A DNA stretch of 41,517 nt from Verrucomicrobiota bacterium (GTDB taxonomy: Bacteria; Verrucomicrobiota; Verrucomicrobiia; JAWXBN01), in contig JAWXBN010000031.1 in the NCBI GenBank assembly GCA_034440155.1, forward strand, positions 1-41,517. Direction: 5' to 3'. The position numbers and the translations under genes were made by a program. The notes beneath the pieces are model-generated. The model was given only the letters and a program-made list of their open reading frames with translations. It ran no database searches and was not told where the DNA came from. Below, in pieces: positions 26,059 to 34,139 of this stretch; the first letter of the stretch is position 1, and each line of letters begins with the position of its first letter.

Positions 26059-28191
26059 TTAGGAGTTCGTATTTTGCTCTGACTTTTCAGCCATTGCCTG
26101 CTTACGACTAAGCCTTATTTTGCCGCGTTCGTCAACCCCAAGTACCTTCACCCAGACACGATCACCGATTTTAACGACATCTTCGGTCTGGCGAACGCGT
26201 ACATCGGCGAGTTCACTAATATGGCAAAGCCCCTCTTGTCCGGGCAGGACTTCGACAAAAGCGCCAAATTCCTTGGTTCCTGTCACTGTCCCATGATAAA
26301 TCTTACCGATTTCGACTTCTTCAGTCATGGATCGGATAATCTGGACGGCACGGTCAGCAGCTTCGCTATTATTCGAGCAGATTTTTACGAGACCATGGTC
26401 TCCACGGTCATCAATATTGATATCACAACCTGTCTCTGCCGTGATGGATTTAATTGTTTTTCCGCCTGGCCCGATAATAAGACCGATTTTTCCGGAAGGA
26501 ATACGGACCGTGTGGATACGGGGCGCGTATTGGGACATTTCAGTCCGGGGAGCAGCAATGGCTGCTTCCATAATGTCGAGAATATGATAACGAGTGGTTT
26601 TTGCTTTTTCCAAAGCGACTTTGGCTAGATCAAAGGTTAAACCGCGGATTTTTAAGTCGAGCTGGAATCCGGTGATTCCTTTACGGCTACCGGTGACTTT
26701 GAAGTCCATGTCGCCGTAATGGTCTTCGCTGCCGATGATATCGGTCAGGAGGACGGATTTACCACGGTTACCCGCTGCATCAAACTCTGTGCACATCCCA
26801 ATGGAAATACCCGCAACCGGGGCTTTCATCGGCACACCAGCATCGAGAAGCGCTAAGGTACCACCGCAAACACTAGCCATCGATGTGGAACCATTTGACT
26901 CCATGATTTCAGCAGTCAGACGAACTGCATAGGGGAAGTTATCCTTCGGCATCATCGGCTCAATGGAGCGTTCGGCTAAGTTTCCGTGTCCGATCTCACG
27001 ACGTCCGGGGGAACCGAAACGCCCGGTTTCACCCACGCTGAAAGGAGGGAAATTATAATGGAGAATAAAACGTTTTTCGCTTTCACCACCTGAAATAGCG
27101 TCGAATTCCTGGACATCGTCCTCGGAACCGAGGGTTGCAAAAACAACCGCTTGAGTCTCGCCACGTTGGAAAAGGGCTGACCCGTGTGCGCGTGGGTAGA
27201 GGCCGACCTCACAAGTAATCGGGCGGAGGTCTTCGGGGGCACGTCCGTCCATGCGTTTACCGGCCAGTAACTGGGCACGGACTGCATCATTTTCAATCTT
27301 GTGATACGCTTCGCGGAGTTCAAAATCTGTCGCATCCGCGTGATTGGCTTTAATGGCAGCCTTGGCTTCAGCAGCAAGGGCGGCGGAAGCGGCTTGGCGT
27401 TCAAGCTTGCCGGGTATCGAGATGGCGGCATCTACTTTGCCATCGACAGCATTTTTAGCTGTGGCCATGACTTCAGGGCGGACAACAGAAAGCGGGTAAA
27501 TACGTTTGGTTTTATTCACCAGCTTGGCGAGTTCACGTTGAAGGTCGATAATCTCTTTGACTTGGACTTGCGCAAATTGCAGCGCGGCAAAGAACTCGTC
27601 TTCGGTTAATTCCTTTGAGGAACCTTCCAGCATCATGATCTCATTGTCCGTACCTACATAAACGAGGTCCAAATCTGAATCAGCGCGGTCTGAATGGGTG
27701 GGATTCGCAACAAATTGCCCATTGACCCGTCCGACGCGAACAGCTCCGATCGGTCCTTCAAAAGGAATATCAGAAACCATCAAGGCAGTGGATGCACCGT
27801 TAATGCTTAAAATATCGGGATCATTCTCACCATCCAAAGAGAATGTCATGGAGATGATCTGCACTTCGTTGAAAAAACCTTCTGGGAAAAGCGGGCGGAT
27901 CGGGCGATCCGTCATGCGGCAAGTCAGGATTTCTTTTTCTGTAGGACGGCCTTCACGCTTGAAGTATCCACCGGGGAATCTACCGGCAGAAGCGGATTTC
28001 TCCTTGTATTCTACTGTCAGGGGGAAAAAATCTTGTCCGTCCTTGACTGAATCAGCCGCAGTAACTGCGACAAAAACGACTGTTTCGCCATAAGTAAGTG
28101 TTACCGCCCCGTTGGCTTGTTTGGCGAGTTTACCTGTTTCAATGATTAATTCAGTATGGCCGATTTGACGGGCTACTTTTAAATGTGACAT
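26059..28191 (-). CDS. pnp: Polynucleotide phosphorylase
   Basis: PNPase is the phosphorolytic 3'-5' exoribonuclease of the RNA degradosome. The 710 residues hold two RNase PH domains, the first including GRFPGGYFKREGRPTEKEIL and the second GETQAVVFATLG and SNGSTSMASVCGG, with an acidic active site around DIIGSEDHYGDMDFK. A KH domain follows near 555-615 (GLIIGPGGKTIKSI), then an S1 domain near 620-690 (GKIYHGTVTGTKEFGAFVEV). The ATG at 28191 has AAGGA a few bases upstream. It follows rpsO, the conserved bacterial order, with a structured 269-bp spacer. The protein is complete. Confidence 0.97.
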   Translation of the reverse strand: MSHLKVARQIGHTELIIETGKLAKQANGAVTLTYGETVVFVAVTAADSVKDGQDFFPLTVEYKEKSASAGRFPGGYFKREGRPTEKEILTCRMTDRPIRPLFPEGFFNEVQIISMTFSLDGENDPDILSINGASTALMVSDIPFEGPIGAVRVGRVNGQFVANPTHSDRADSDLDLVYVGTDNEIMMLEGSSKELTEDEFFAALQFAQVQVKEIIDLQRELAKLVNKTKRIYPLSVVRPEVMATAKNAVDGKVDAAISIPGKLERQAASAALAAEAKAAIKANHADATDFELREAYHKIENDAVRAQLLAGKRMDGRAPEDLRPITCEVGLYPRAHGSALFQRGETQAVVFATLGSEDDVQEFDAISGGESEKRFILHYNFPPFSVGETGRFGSPGRREIGHGNLAERSIEPMMPKDNFPYAVRLTAEIMESNGSTSMASVCGGTLALLDAGVPMKAPVAGISIGMCTEFDAAGNRGKSVLLTDIIGSEDHYGDMDFKVTGSRKGITGFQLDLKIRGLTFDLAKVALEKAKTTRYHILDIMEAAIAAPRTEMSQYAPRIHTVRIPSGKIGLIIGPGGKTIKSITAETGCDINIDDRGDHGLVKICSNNSEAADRAVQIIRSMTEEVEIGKIYHGTVTGTKEFGAFVEVLPGQEGLCHISELADVRVRQTEDVVKIGDRVWVKVLGVDERGKIRLSRKQAMAEKSEQNTNS

Positions 28192-28281
28192 ATATTCCTT
28201 GTTTATTCTTTGTATTGATTAAGAACAGACAGAATAATATTTCCTGCGCTATGCAGGGAATGAAGAAGTGACTTGAAAGCT

Positions 28282-28346
28282 TAGATTACAGAACGAAGCC
28301 CGCTTTTCCCGGTGGGAAAGATTTGCCAGCTTTGTTCTAGAATCTA
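28282..28346 (-). promoter_or_regulatory. Structured leader between rpsO and pnp
   Basis: A long imperfect hairpin sits in the 269-bp rpsO-pnp spacer. AGATT, an AC mismatch pair and AGAACGAAG (28283-28298) face CTTTGTTCT, AG and AATCT (28330-28345). Inside it is a second hairpin, TTTCCC and GGGAAA around a GGT loop. A smaller bulged hairpin (28241-28260) lies between it and pnp. In E. coli the equivalent spacer carries the RNase III site through which PNPase autoregulates; a similar role here is inference. No terminator or clear promoter is seen in the spacer. Confidence 0.45.
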
Positions 28347-28460
28347 GTCTTCCAGCCGGCACTCATGACTTCCCGCCAGCAAGAATAATACAATCTATCT
28401 ATCGTTTTATTTTTGTGTTTTTTAAAACCGAGCAAGAGAAGCAAGTTGCCGCAAGTATAA

Positions 28461-28718
28461 TTACCTGCGCAACTCGAGTTTCTTGATCAAATCTTGATAA
28501 CGCACTTTGTCAGTACGTTTGAGATAATCTAATAAACCGCGACGGCGGTTTACCATCATCAAAAGTCCACGGCGTGAGCTGTGATCTTTTTTGTGGTCTT
28601 TGAAGTGATGTGTTAATTCATTGATCCGCTTTGTCAAAAGCGCAACTTGCACATCAGCCGAACCAGTGTCCGTACCTTGTTTTTGGTATTCTTTAATTAC
28701 TTCCGCTTTATTCACCAT
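28461..28718 (-). CDS. rpsO: 30S ribosomal protein S15
   Basis: S15 binds the central domain of 16S rRNA early in 30S assembly. The 85-residue length is typical. Family motifs are clear: [22 protein letters not shown], then [31 protein letters not shown]. The start ATG at 28718 has AAGGA about 12 nt upstream. It is the first gene of the rpsO-pnp unit. The cNMP-domain gene lies 67 bp upstream on the same strand. Confidence 0.98.
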   Translation of the reverse strand: MVNKAEVIKEYQKQGTDTGSADVQVALLTKRINELTHHFKDHKKDHSSRRGLLMMVNRRRGLLDYLKRTDKVRYQDLIKKLELRR

Positions 28719-28785
28719 GTCTCAAAATCCTTTTTGATTGAACGGCCTTGTATACATGAATTACTAAATCGACGCAAGTAGTTTT

Positions 28786-29307
28786 CTAGGATTGTTCTTC
28801 ATCTTCCGCTCCAGCAGAGAGAATACGCATCTTTTGGAGCCCTTCCGGCTCAAGGGTATTCATCCAATAAAGAAAATCTCCGAGCTTTTCATTCGCCGTA
28901 GCCAAGCGGAAACAAGCCGATTTCAGGATTTCCATCAGGATTTTCACTCCGGCTTCTGGGCGTTCATGGATATAATCCAATAAAACATTGTGTTTAATGT
29001 AGTTAATACAGGTATCCTGCGCAGCCACCACTGTGGCTGTTGCACAGACTGAATGAAAAAGGGAAGCTTCACCGAAAAAACCTTTTGGACCAATGTGCGC
29101 GAGTAGAATTTCTTTGTCTTCCTGGATTTTGACCACATCTACACTCCCGGTCTGGACCAGATAGAGGGCATCATTAGCCATCCCCTCCTCAAGAATAACA
29201 TCTTTCTCTTTAAAATAGGCCGTCTTGAAAGTCTCCAAAAGAGCCTGACCATCCACCTCGTCAAGCTTACAGAAGAAACCGAATTCTTTTAAAAAACCTG
29301 CGCTCAT
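28786..29307 (-). CDS. Cyclic-nucleotide-binding-domain protein without DNA-binding domain
   Basis: This 173-residue protein is a single Crp-type beta-roll (about 1-120) with a helical tail. The roll is recognisable in FKEKDVILEEGMANDALYLVQTGSVDVV and LAHIGPKGFFGEASLFHSV. The tail after about 125 has no helix-turn-helix. The phosphate-binding cassette reads GFFGEASLFHSVCATAT, and the arginine that contacts cyclic nucleotide in Crp is missing, so it may bind no nucleotide or another ligand. It is upstream of rpsO on the same strand, with a 67-bp gap. Proteins of this type often serve as sensors or scaffolds; the role is unknown. Confidence 0.75.
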   Translation of the reverse strand: MSAGFLKEFGFFCKLDEVDGQALLETFKTAYFKEKDVILEEGMANDALYLVQTGSVDVVKIQEDKEILLAHIGPKGFFGEASLFHSVCATATVVAAQDTCINYIKHNVLLDYIHERPEAGVKILMEILKSACFRLATANEKLGDFLYWMNTLEPEGLQKMRILSAGAEDEEQS

Positions 29308-29389
29308 ACCTCATATTTAACGGAGCATCCCGTAAAATGTCTATCAGAATTCCTGTAATTTAACTTTCTTTTTTTAGAAGAAAAAGGAG

Positions 29390-29684
29390 CTATGCCAACC
29401 CCAAAATAATCATCAGGGCCTTTGTAGAAGGCTCAGGGACCGCTGCAAATCCAATGAGCCCACTTTGTGTATTATAAAGAATGTCAAAACGATTAAAAAA
29501 ATGCGACCCCCGAATTCACAGCCCCACCAGAGTCTGAATTACTCCCCGACACCGAGATATTATTCCCGTTACTGACATAATTCCACAAGAGTCCGCTCGG
29601 CAAGGAGAGTTTGAGAGTCACCCCGCTTTTGAGATAGTTCCCGACAATCAAGGAATCATCGAGGTATTTATCGGCTTGGTAAAT
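29390..29684 (-). pseudogene. C-terminal remnant of a PEP-CTERM-type surface protein, frameshifted
   Basis: On the minus strand two frames join into one protein tail. The first is open from 29684 and reads IYQADKYLDDSLIVGNYL, VTLKLSLPSG and NISVSGSNSDSGGAVN, then meets a stop after GVAFF. The second continues NRFDILYNTQSGLIGF and ends AVPEPSTKALMIILGLA plus stop at 29390. VPEP plus a hydrophobic helix is the PEP-CTERM sorting signal, here without the usual basic end. The join is a run of seven T; six would restore one frame. The 5' part of the gene is gone. Frameshift by sequencing error is possible, but truncation is not explained that way. Confidence 0.6.
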
Positions 29685-29959
29685 TCAAAGACCTCCACAC
29701 TCAGCATTGCCAAAATGACCAGTCCCACTGATTGGTCTGCCCCTTTCAGACAAATGAATTCGACGAATATACCGTTGTCCTCAATGGCCTACTCAATGTC
29801 GAAACAAATGAAACCACATTCTTTGTTAATGCGGGTCAAGCCATCATTATCCAGAAGGGTGAACGAGTCCGTTATCGTACGCCACATCCTAGCAGAGCTA
29901 AATACATCGCCATCTGCCTTCCCGGATTTTCTCCCGGTGCGGTTCACCACGAGGAATGA
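29676..29959 (+). pseudogene. Truncated, frameshifted cupin-domain gene
   Basis: A cupin is split over two frames. The first (29676 on) reads VNSKTSTLSIAKMTSPTDWSAPF. The second (to the stop at 29957-29959) reads PFQTNEFDEYTVVLNGLLNVE, AGQAIIIQKGERVRY and YIAICLPGFSPGAVH. Together they form a typical single-domain cupin. One missing base in a C run near 29740-29745 explains the shift, since an extra C would read WSAPFQTNEFDEY. The usual N-terminal part before the SIAKMTSP strand is missing. The left end overlaps the end of the PEP-CTERM remnant on the other strand, so both were cut at about 29.68 kb. Confidence 0.65.
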
Positions 29960-30004
29960 TTAACTTCTTCGCATCAAGCAAATTGCTCACCCTTTTAAAG
30001 AGAA

Positions 30005-30016
30005 GGGGGGGGGGGG
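30005..30016 (+). repeat. Homopolymer run of 12 G
   Basis: Twelve consecutive G lie in the gap between the cupin remnant and the helicase stop codon (30027, minus strand), preceded by AGAA. It is outside any coding sequence. Such runs slip during replication and are prone to sequencing error. Confidence 0.8.
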
Positions 30017-30026
30017 AGTCCCTCCA

Positions 30027-31169
30027 CTAAAAGCCGTGCAATTTGATCTCTTGAGTCGCGGTTAAGGGGACTTGTTTTTTCATCTTTTTTTGGATGACCT
30101 GGAAGTGGTGCTCATCCCCCGGGCTGATGAGGGAGATGGCTTGACCGGGTGACTCCGCCCGTCCGGTCCGGCCAATGCGGTGAATATAATCTTTGGGTGA
30201 ACGGGGCAGCTCGTAATTGATTACGTAAGGCAGGAAAGGGATGTCGATACCCCGGGACATGATATCCGTGGAGACAAGCACTCGGAGTTTGCCTGATTTA
30301 AAATTCCTCAGGACATCAGTCCGCGCACCCTGGCTCTTTTTACTATGCATGGCCTCAGCCTGGATATCGTTAATCTTGAGTTTCTGCACGACACTATCCG
30401 CCTTAAAAACCGATGAGGTAAATACCAATACCTGCTGCATATCCTGTGTCTTGATTAAATACCGCAGGAAAGGCCCCTTTTTTTCCTCAGCGATGGCGTA
30501 CGCTATTTGCGTGATCAGATCGAGGTTTTGTTCCTCTTCCTGGATTTCGACTTTCACCGGATCGTGCAGGAGGAATTCAGTCACCGTATCGATATCTTTG
30601 CCAAGGGTGGCGGAGAAGAGAAGGTTTTGGCGTTTCGCTGGGAGCAGCTTAAATATCCGGGTCATTTCCTCTTGGAAACCCATATTCAACATTTTATCCG
30701 CCTCATCCAAAACAAGGATTTTTACGTCCGAAAGATAAACGGCCTTTGACGAGATTAAATCCAGTAACCTCCCGGTAGTGGCGACGAGAATATCGACCCC
30801 GCTCATTTTCATCATCTGGGGATTGATCGAGACTCCCCCGTAAACCGACAGGGTTTTAATCCGCCGGTTTAATGACCGTCCAAAAAGTTTAAAGACTTCA
30901 CCCACCTGTATAGCGAGTTCCCGTGTCGGAACCAGAACCAATACCGGAACATAGCGGTTCCTCCCCGGTGAACGTTTCTCCAGCAAATGAAGGATGGGCA
31001 ATACATAACCCGCTGTTTTTCCCGAACCCGTTTTTGCGATCCCTAGAATATCTTTCCCTTCCAAAATAGGTGGGATCACCTGTTCTTGCACCGGGTATGG
31101 TGCGGCAAATTGATTTTCTGTTAATGCGGCCAGTAATGTATCGGCGAGTCCAAGGGAAGAAAATGTCAT
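30027..31169 (-). CDS. DEAD-box RNA helicase
   Basis: This ATP-dependent RNA helicase of the RhlE/DbpA-like group has all core motifs: Q motif region (FAAPYPVQEQVIP), Walker A AKTGSGKT, PTRELA, GG, TGR, the VLDEAD box, SAT in LLFSATL, then STDIMSRGID and HRIGRTGR. There is no long C-terminal extension, so it is a minimal core of 380 residues. The frame is open 14 codons further up to 31211, but those residues are unlike the family, and the ATG at 31169 begins the usual MTFSSLGL. It acts in RNA unwinding in ribosome assembly or RNA decay; which one cannot be told. It lies downstream of ubiD-ubiX. Confidence 0.93.
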   Translation of the reverse strand: MTFSSLGLADTLLAALTENQFAAPYPVQEQVIPPILEGKDILGIAKTGSGKTAGYVLPILHLLEKRSPGRNRYVPVLVLVPTRELAIQVGEVFKLFGRSLNRRIKTLSVYGGVSINPQMMKMSGVDILVATTGRLLDLISSKAVYLSDVKILVLDEADKMLNMGFQEEMTRIFKLLPAKRQNLLFSATLGKDIDTVTEFLLHDPVKVEIQEEEQNLDLITQIAYAIAEEKKGPFLRYLIKTQDMQQVLVFTSSVFKADSVVQKLKINDIQAEAMHSKKSQGARTDVLRNFKSGKLRVLVSTDIMSRGIDIPFLPYVINYELPRSPKDYIHRIGRTGRAESPGQAISLISPGDEHHFQVIQKKMKKQVPLTATQEIKLHGF

Positions 31170-31333
31170 AGTTATCCAGCTGACTTTAAAGGCAAGGGGC
31201 AAAAAGCCCATCGAGGGGTTTTCCGGCGGTCCGGGGTATTCATGTCGACTGGAGTATTACACCCGCCCGACAAAAGACAAGCTGGATGAAACAAAATTAA
31301 ACTCTCTCCCCAGCACGTGAGCAACTTGCTCGT

Positions 31334-31888
31334 CTACTCGGTTTCGTCTTTCCAACGGCGGGAAATATGGTGGGCGACACCCATGTGGTCGAGGATGCGG
31401 GCGACGACAGTGTCGGCGAGGTCTTCGATGGATTCGGGATTATGGTAATACGAAGGCATGGCAGGGATCACCATCGCACCGGCTTCCATCGCGCTCACGA
31501 TGTTTTTTGCGTGGATCAGGTTAAATGGCGTCTCCCTCGGGACGAGGATCAACTTTCGTTTCTCCTTGAGGAAAACATCCGCCGCACGGAGCAAGGTCGT
31601 CTCGGAAGTGCCGTAAACGATCCGGCCTACGGTCCCCATGGAACAAGGAACGATCACCATACAGTCAAAAATGGCCGAGCCACTGACAAAGGGGACATTC
31701 ATCGTCGCGTCACGGTGGTGGTGCACCCCCTCGCGTAGCTTGAGTTCCCCAATCTCCTCGGCCACGACCTGGTGGGCGAATTTAGTCATGACCACATGGA
31801 CCTCGTGTTCTTGAGGATCGAGGCGGTCGAGGAGTCTCTGTGCGTAGATGGCCCCGCTGGCCCCGGTGATGCCGATGACAAACCTCAT
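31334..31888 (-). CDS. ubiX: Flavin prenyltransferase UbiX
   Basis: UbiX prenylates FMN with dimethylallyl phosphate, making the prFMN cofactor needed by UbiD. The 184 residues begin RFVIGITGASGAIYAQRLL, the FMN-binding signature. Later SGSAIFDCMVIVPCSMGTVGRI and KLILVPRETPFNLIHAKN are also family hallmarks. The start overlaps the ubiD stop by 4 bp (31885-31888), so the two are coupled and cofactor and user are made together. Confidence 0.95.
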   Translation of the reverse strand: MRFVIGITGASGAIYAQRLLDRLDPQEHEVHVVMTKFAHQVVAEEIGELKLREGVHHHRDATMNVPFVSGSAIFDCMVIVPCSMGTVGRIVYGTSETTLLRAADVFLKEKRKLILVPRETPFNLIHAKNIVSAMEAGAMVIPAMPSYYHNPESIEDLADTVVARILDHMGVAHHISRRWKDETE

Positions 31889-33369
31889 AATCCGGGAATT
31901 CCTTTTATCATCTGGTCCACCTTGGTTTTAATTGCATCGGGCATTTCCACCTTGTCTGGCCAGACACGTTTATCATACCCTTCCCCGGGCAATTTGCGCG
32001 TGGCGTCGATCCCTACCTTCGTCCCGATATTCGGCAGGGTCGAAGCGTGGTCGAGAGAGTCGGTCGGGCCTTTGGTAAAAATCATGTCTCGTTGCGGCTC
32101 GATATTCCCGCACATCCACCAGAGCCACTGGCTGTTATTACGCACGTCCACATCATGATCGACGACGACCATGATCTTGGTGAACATCATTTGCCCCATG
32201 CCCCACAGCCCATGCATGATTTTAAATGCCTGCCAAGGGTATTGCTTTTTGATCGAGACAATCACGAGATTATGAAAGACCCCCTCCGGTGGCAGGTGGA
32301 TATCCACGATCTCCGGATGCAGCATTTTCATCATCGGGAAAAAGATGCGCACACTGACATCCCCCATGTAGAAATCCTCCATCGGAGGAATCCCCACGAC
32401 TGTGGCCGGATAAACCGCATCTTTGCGGTGCGTGATCGCCGTGACGTGAAAAACGGGGTATTCATCCTCGGGCGTGTAGAACCCGGTATGATCACCGAAA
32501 GGACCTTCTGTGCGGGATTCAGCCGGATCGACATAACCTTCGATGACAAAATCGGAATTCGCCGGCACCATCAGGTCATTAGTCTCACATTTGACCATCG
32601 GCACAGATTTCCGGCGTAGGAATCCTGCCAGAAGCACCTCGTCAAGCCCGTCGGGCATAGGAGCCGTGGCGGCAAAGGTGAGCACCGGGTCTCCGCCGAG
32701 ACAAACAGATACCGGCATTTTTTTACCTTCCTCATAATAACGCCGCCCGTGGCGTGCCCCGACCTTGTGCACCTGCCAATGCATCCCGGTGGATTTCCCG
32801 TCATAAACCTGCATCCGGTACATCCCGATATTGCGTTCACCGGTATCCGGGTCCTGTGTATAGACATTTGGAAAGGTCACAAACCGGCCGCCATCATGGG
32901 GCCAACATTTCAGCACGGGTAAATCATCGAGGGTAAATTGATTGGCCGGGTCATCCATGAGGTAGATATGATCCTTGCAGGAACCACTCCGGACTGTGGA
33001 AGGTTTTGCATGCAGCATGACGCCTAATCCGAGCTTGAGCAAGGGTATCGCCTCACCGATGGACCTCGGTGGTTTGGCCTTCAAAAGTGCGGAGATTTCG
33101 TCAGCCACCTGCGACACGGGACGATCCCCGAAACAAAGCTCCATCCGACGTTCAGACCCCATGGCATTAATCAGGAGCGGAAAAGCGGAAACTGCTCCAT
33201 TTACCACAGGCTTTTCAAAGAGAAGTGCCTTGCCCCCGCCGGGCTTTTTCATTTCGCGCTCAGCTATCTCGGTGATCTCAAGGTCGGTATCCACCGGCAT
33301 GGTGATCCGGATGAGTTCACCTTTCTCCTCGAGCTTCTGAATAAATTCTCTCTGTGAATCGTAGGCCAT
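31885..33369 (-). CDS. ubiD: UbiD-family decarboxylase
   Basis: UbiD-type enzymes use prenylated FMN to decarboxylate (polyprenyl)hydroxybenzoate and related aromatic or unsaturated acids. The 494-residue length matches. Seen are the N-terminal REFIQKLEEKGELIRI, the PGGGKALLFEKPV segment, AESRTEGPFGDHTGFYTPEDEYP with the conserved acidic and arginine residues, and the C-terminal DATRKLPGEGYDKRVWP. It is followed by ubiX with an ATGA overlap. Quinone synthesis is the likely pathway, either ubiquinone-type or menaquinone through the futalosine route; the choice is not decided by the sequence. Confidence 0.93.
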   Translation of the reverse strand: MAYDSQREFIQKLEEKGELIRITMPVDTDLEITEIAEREMKKPGGGKALLFEKPVVNGAVSAFPLLINAMGSERRMELCFGDRPVSQVADEISALLKAKPPRSIGEAIPLLKLGLGVMLHAKPSTVRSGSCKDHIYLMDDPANQFTLDDLPVLKCWPHDGGRFVTFPNVYTQDPDTGERNIGMYRMQVYDGKSTGMHWQVHKVGARHGRRYYEEGKKMPVSVCLGGDPVLTFAATAPMPDGLDEVLLAGFLRRKSVPMVKCETNDLMVPANSDFVIEGYVDPAESRTEGPFGDHTGFYTPEDEYPVFHVTAITHRKDAVYPATVVGIPPMEDFYMGDVSVRIFFPMMKMLHPEIVDIHLPPEGVFHNLVIVSIKKQYPWQAFKIMHGLWGMGQMMFTKIMVVVDHDVDVRNNSQWLWWMCGNIEPQRDMIFTKGPTDSLDHASTLPNIGTKVGIDATRKLPGEGYDKRVWPDKVEMPDAIKTKVDQMIKGIPGL

Positions 33370-33622
33370 TTGCCCACTAAACTATCACACACCGCTTGAA
33401 GTGCAATATTTGACCTCTATTATCCTGATCCCCCGAATTGTCTCATAAGCTTTGACACCCATGAGGGAAACGGCAATGGTTCAAAATCAATGTGAGAAGA
33501 AATGAACTAACCTCTTGCTCTCAAGCAATTTGCGCGACATTCCTTTGGAATGGCAAAAAGAAGATTTTCAAGGTATCTTAGACATATTCGATTCCATCCT
33601 CACTCAAGAAGGGAGATATTAA
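33370..33622 (+). pseudogene. Gap with the 3' remnant of an unknown gene
   Basis: The first 130 bp after the ubiD start hold nothing recognised. From 33506 a frame is open to TAA at 33620-33622 and reads LRDIPLEWQKEDF, then GILDIFDSILTQEGRY, clearly protein-like. There is no start before it. The stop is directly followed by an ATG (TAAATG), the arrangement of two adjacent genes in an operon. I take it as the truncated 3' end of a lost gene; the family is not recognised. Confidence 0.35.
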
Positions 33623-33907
33623 ATGAGTACTGAACCTGAAAATGATAACTTGAACGTCTCTCACACAAAGTCCACTGGAGACACCCGTGCCTTAGGCGTC
33701 CCGCCCATGGTCTGTGCGGTTCATGGGCAGGATGCCCATGCCACTTGCTTTGGTGATCGAGGCTTTTGCGGAGAAATAGGGTTTCCGAGACGCTGCCGGC
33801 GGGGGAGACAAAGCGAGTCCAGCGTCATTCACTTCAAAGGCCTACGGTCTCAAACAACGGTGTCCAAAGATTCTGATTATCAATCGGCATCAATGCGTTG
33901 GGGTTGA
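33623..33907 (+). pseudogene. Short ORF: start of a lost gene running into an interspersed repeat
   Basis: The ORF of 94 codons starts with MSTEPENDNLNVSHTKS directly after the stop of the previous remnant. It then runs into a segment that translates CAVHGQDAHATCFG and on through arginine-rich, unprotein-like sequence. GQDAHAT is a translation I recall from dispersed repeats in Verrucomicrobiota and Planctomycetota genomes, so the ORF is probably a 5' gene fragment fused to repeat DNA rather than a real gene. Confidence 0.4.
33703..33743 (+). repeat. REP-like extragenic palindrome (GQDAHAT type)
   Basis: CATGGGCA (33722-33729) pairs with TGCCCATG (33733-33740) across a GGA loop, a perfect 8-bp stem. 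An upstream copy GCCCATG (33703-33709) can pair with the same CATGGGC, so two hairpins compete. The element translates as GQDAHAT in one frame. Identification as a dispersed repeat rests on memory and on structure; only one copy is in the window. Confidence 0.5.
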
Positions 33908-34139
33908 TGGTCAGGCTGTATATTGTGCTCTGACCTGAACCGTTTCCGGGCGAGCATAAACCTCTTTTGTCCCGGCATGAGATAGTCCGTGAGCCCATTT
34001 CAGGCCTGTGCGAGTTCTCGATAAACCATGATTGCAAATTGCGCGTAAATCCCGTTATAGTGGCAAAAGAGAACCCCCGCCTGCGACTGTTTTTTCGCAG
34101 AAAAAAGGGCGCTTGAAGATTTACGAAAAAAAATGATTC
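33908..34139. other. Gap before the NRDE-like gene, with candidate promoter and a possible remnant
   Basis: No gene is supported here. On the minus strand a tail reading STIYSLTINPNALMPIDNQN and LWTPLFETVGL ends at a stop near 33834, which looks like the 3' end of a lost gene but is uncertain. A candidate promoter lies at 34032-34061. A short hairpin (CTGCGA pairing with TCGCAG, about 34082-34101) is not followed by T. The rest is unremarkable. Confidence 0.3.
34032..34061 (+). promoter_or_regulatory. Candidate sigma-70-type promoter upstream of the NRDE-like gene
   Basis: TTGCAA (34032-34037) and TATAGT (34056-34061) are separated by 18 bp, giving four and five matches to the -35 and -10 consensus. 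The start codon is 79 bp downstream. The dispersed motif GCAAATTGC (34034-34042) overlaps the -35 box. Prediction by eye only. Confidence 0.35.

Noticed and set aside
29676-29963. 95-codon plus-strand ORF as a complete gene
   Set aside because: Only its first third matches the cupin; after the frameshift the frame no longer gives cupin sequence. It is treated as part of a pseudogene.
33623-33907. 94-codon ORF as a genuine small gene
   Set aside because: Only the first 15-20 codons look like protein; the remainder runs through a palindromic repeat and arginine-rich, non-protein-like sequence.
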